A DNA stretch of 5,480 nt, from positions 1 to 5,480 of the forward strand of contig JALNXZ010000118.1 in NCBI GenBank assembly GCA_023230125.1, given 5' to 3'. The stretch is from Bacteroidales bacterium (GTDB lineage: Bacteria > Bacteroidota > Bacteroidia > Bacteroidales > UBA1402). A model generated the notes under the pieces. It had not been told where the DNA came from. It saw only the letters and a list, made by a program, of their open reading frames with translations, and ran no database searches. The position numbers were made by a program, and so were the translations under genes. This document shows, in pieces, positions 5,297 to 5,480 of this stretch (the stretch's first letter is position 1; each line of letters begins with the position of its first letter).

Positions 5297-5480
5297 TTAC
5301 GCTCCACCCGGCAGCGTAACAACGTGCAACCAGAAGTGCTCAATCGACTGGACCACGCAGATGAACTGCTCCCAGTCGACAGGTTTGGTGATGTAGCAGT
5401 TCGCGGCGAGTTTATACATCCGGAGAATGTCTTCGTCCGCTTTTGAGGTCGTCAGAACGACGACCGGGATGCATTTTAAA
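5297..5480 (-). CDS. Rcp1/CheY-like single-domain response regulator, C-terminal part (5' end outside window)
   Basis: The frame is open from the right edge to the TAA at 5299-5297, giving 60 visible residues. IPVVVLTTSKADEDILRMY, then ANCYITKPVDWEQF and VVQSIEHFW, match the second half of a receiver domain of the Rcp1 type. The LTTS Thr/Ser and the Lys of ITKPVD are the conserved switch residues; the phosphoacceptor Asp lies outside the window. The protein ends TLPGGA soon after the last helix, so it has no DNA-binding output domain. Its stop lies 4 bases before the kinase ATG, so the two are surely cotranscribed. From family knowledge, such regulators act as phosphate carriers or protein-protein switches with PAS-containing kinases. 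It is the natural partner of the downstream kinase. Confidence 0.85.
   Translation of the reverse strand, partial: LKCIPVVVLTTSKADEDILRMYKLAANCYITKPVDWEQFICVVQSIEHFWLHVVTLPGGA
5302..5308 (-). promoter_or_regulatory. Ribosome-binding site of the kinase gene
   Basis: GGTGGAG on the - strand ends 9 bases before the ATG at 5292. It lies inside the last codons of the response-regulator gene. It is partly complementary to the archaeal 16S 3' end (GGAG and GGTG cores) and favours the 5292 start over 5343. Confidence 0.45.

Noticed and set aside
5293..5343. Upstream start of the kinase at 5343 (17 more codons)
   Set aside because: It would overlap the response-regulator gene by 47 bases and add residues unlike a receiver start. 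The ATG at 5292 has a ribosome-binding site at the right distance.
4906..5446. Overlapping + strand frames of 137 and 134 codons
   Set aside because: They are antisense to the receiver domain and the response regulator, whose motifs are clear on the - strand.

Overview
The window looks like GC-rich archaeal DNA, most likely from a methanogen of the Methanomicrobiales (Methanoculleus-like). This rests on the style of the histidine kinase and response regulator, the secreted-protease relics and the IS types. No marker gene here fixes the taxon, so it is an inference.

Left part (1-1154, + strand): the 3' end of a secreted-type M28 zinc peptidase gene. Only the last part of the catalytic domain is inside the window, followed by two Ig-like modules and a third, cysteine-containing beta-rich module. 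Just after its stop lies a very regular array, GTCC-N8-GGAC-N4-GTCC-N8-GGAC (1183-1218), which has the shape of a double operator or of alternative RNA hairpins.

Middle part (about 1334-3251): a graveyard of broken and nested genes. (a) On the - strand is a decayed fragment of a metalloprotease-propeptide-like protein, with a frameshift at 1762-1768 and no signal peptide. (b) On the + strand is the 3' end of an IS4-type DDE transposase. (c) An IS200/IS605-type, tnpB-only element (2060-3155, - strand) sits inside that transposase gene. Removing exactly 2060-3155 rejoins the transposase in frame over 84 codons, which defines both ends of the element. The end at the 5' side of tnpB abuts TTTAC and the other end finishes in GTCAC, as expected for this family. 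Its TnpB keeps all RuvC residues and the zinc finger but lacks the usual N-terminal 30 or so residues, and an in-frame TAG interrupts codon 209. The RE side should encode an omega RNA whose guide would be copied from the interrupted transposase.

Right part (3454-5480, - strand): a two-gene signalling operon. The upstream gene (5297 to beyond the window) is the C-terminal half of an Rcp1/CheY-like single-domain response regulator. Four bases after its stop begins a 612-residue cytoplasmic histidine kinase, REC-PAS-PAS-phosphoacceptor-HATPase. The kinase has Asp (D505) where the second, Mg-binding Asn of the N box is expected. This may make it kinase-poor or phosphatase-biased.

No tRNA, rRNA or CRISPR array was seen. 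The most interesting items are the exactly solvable nested insertion with its implied guide RNA, the GTCC/GGAC array, the amber codon in TnpB and the N-box substitution.
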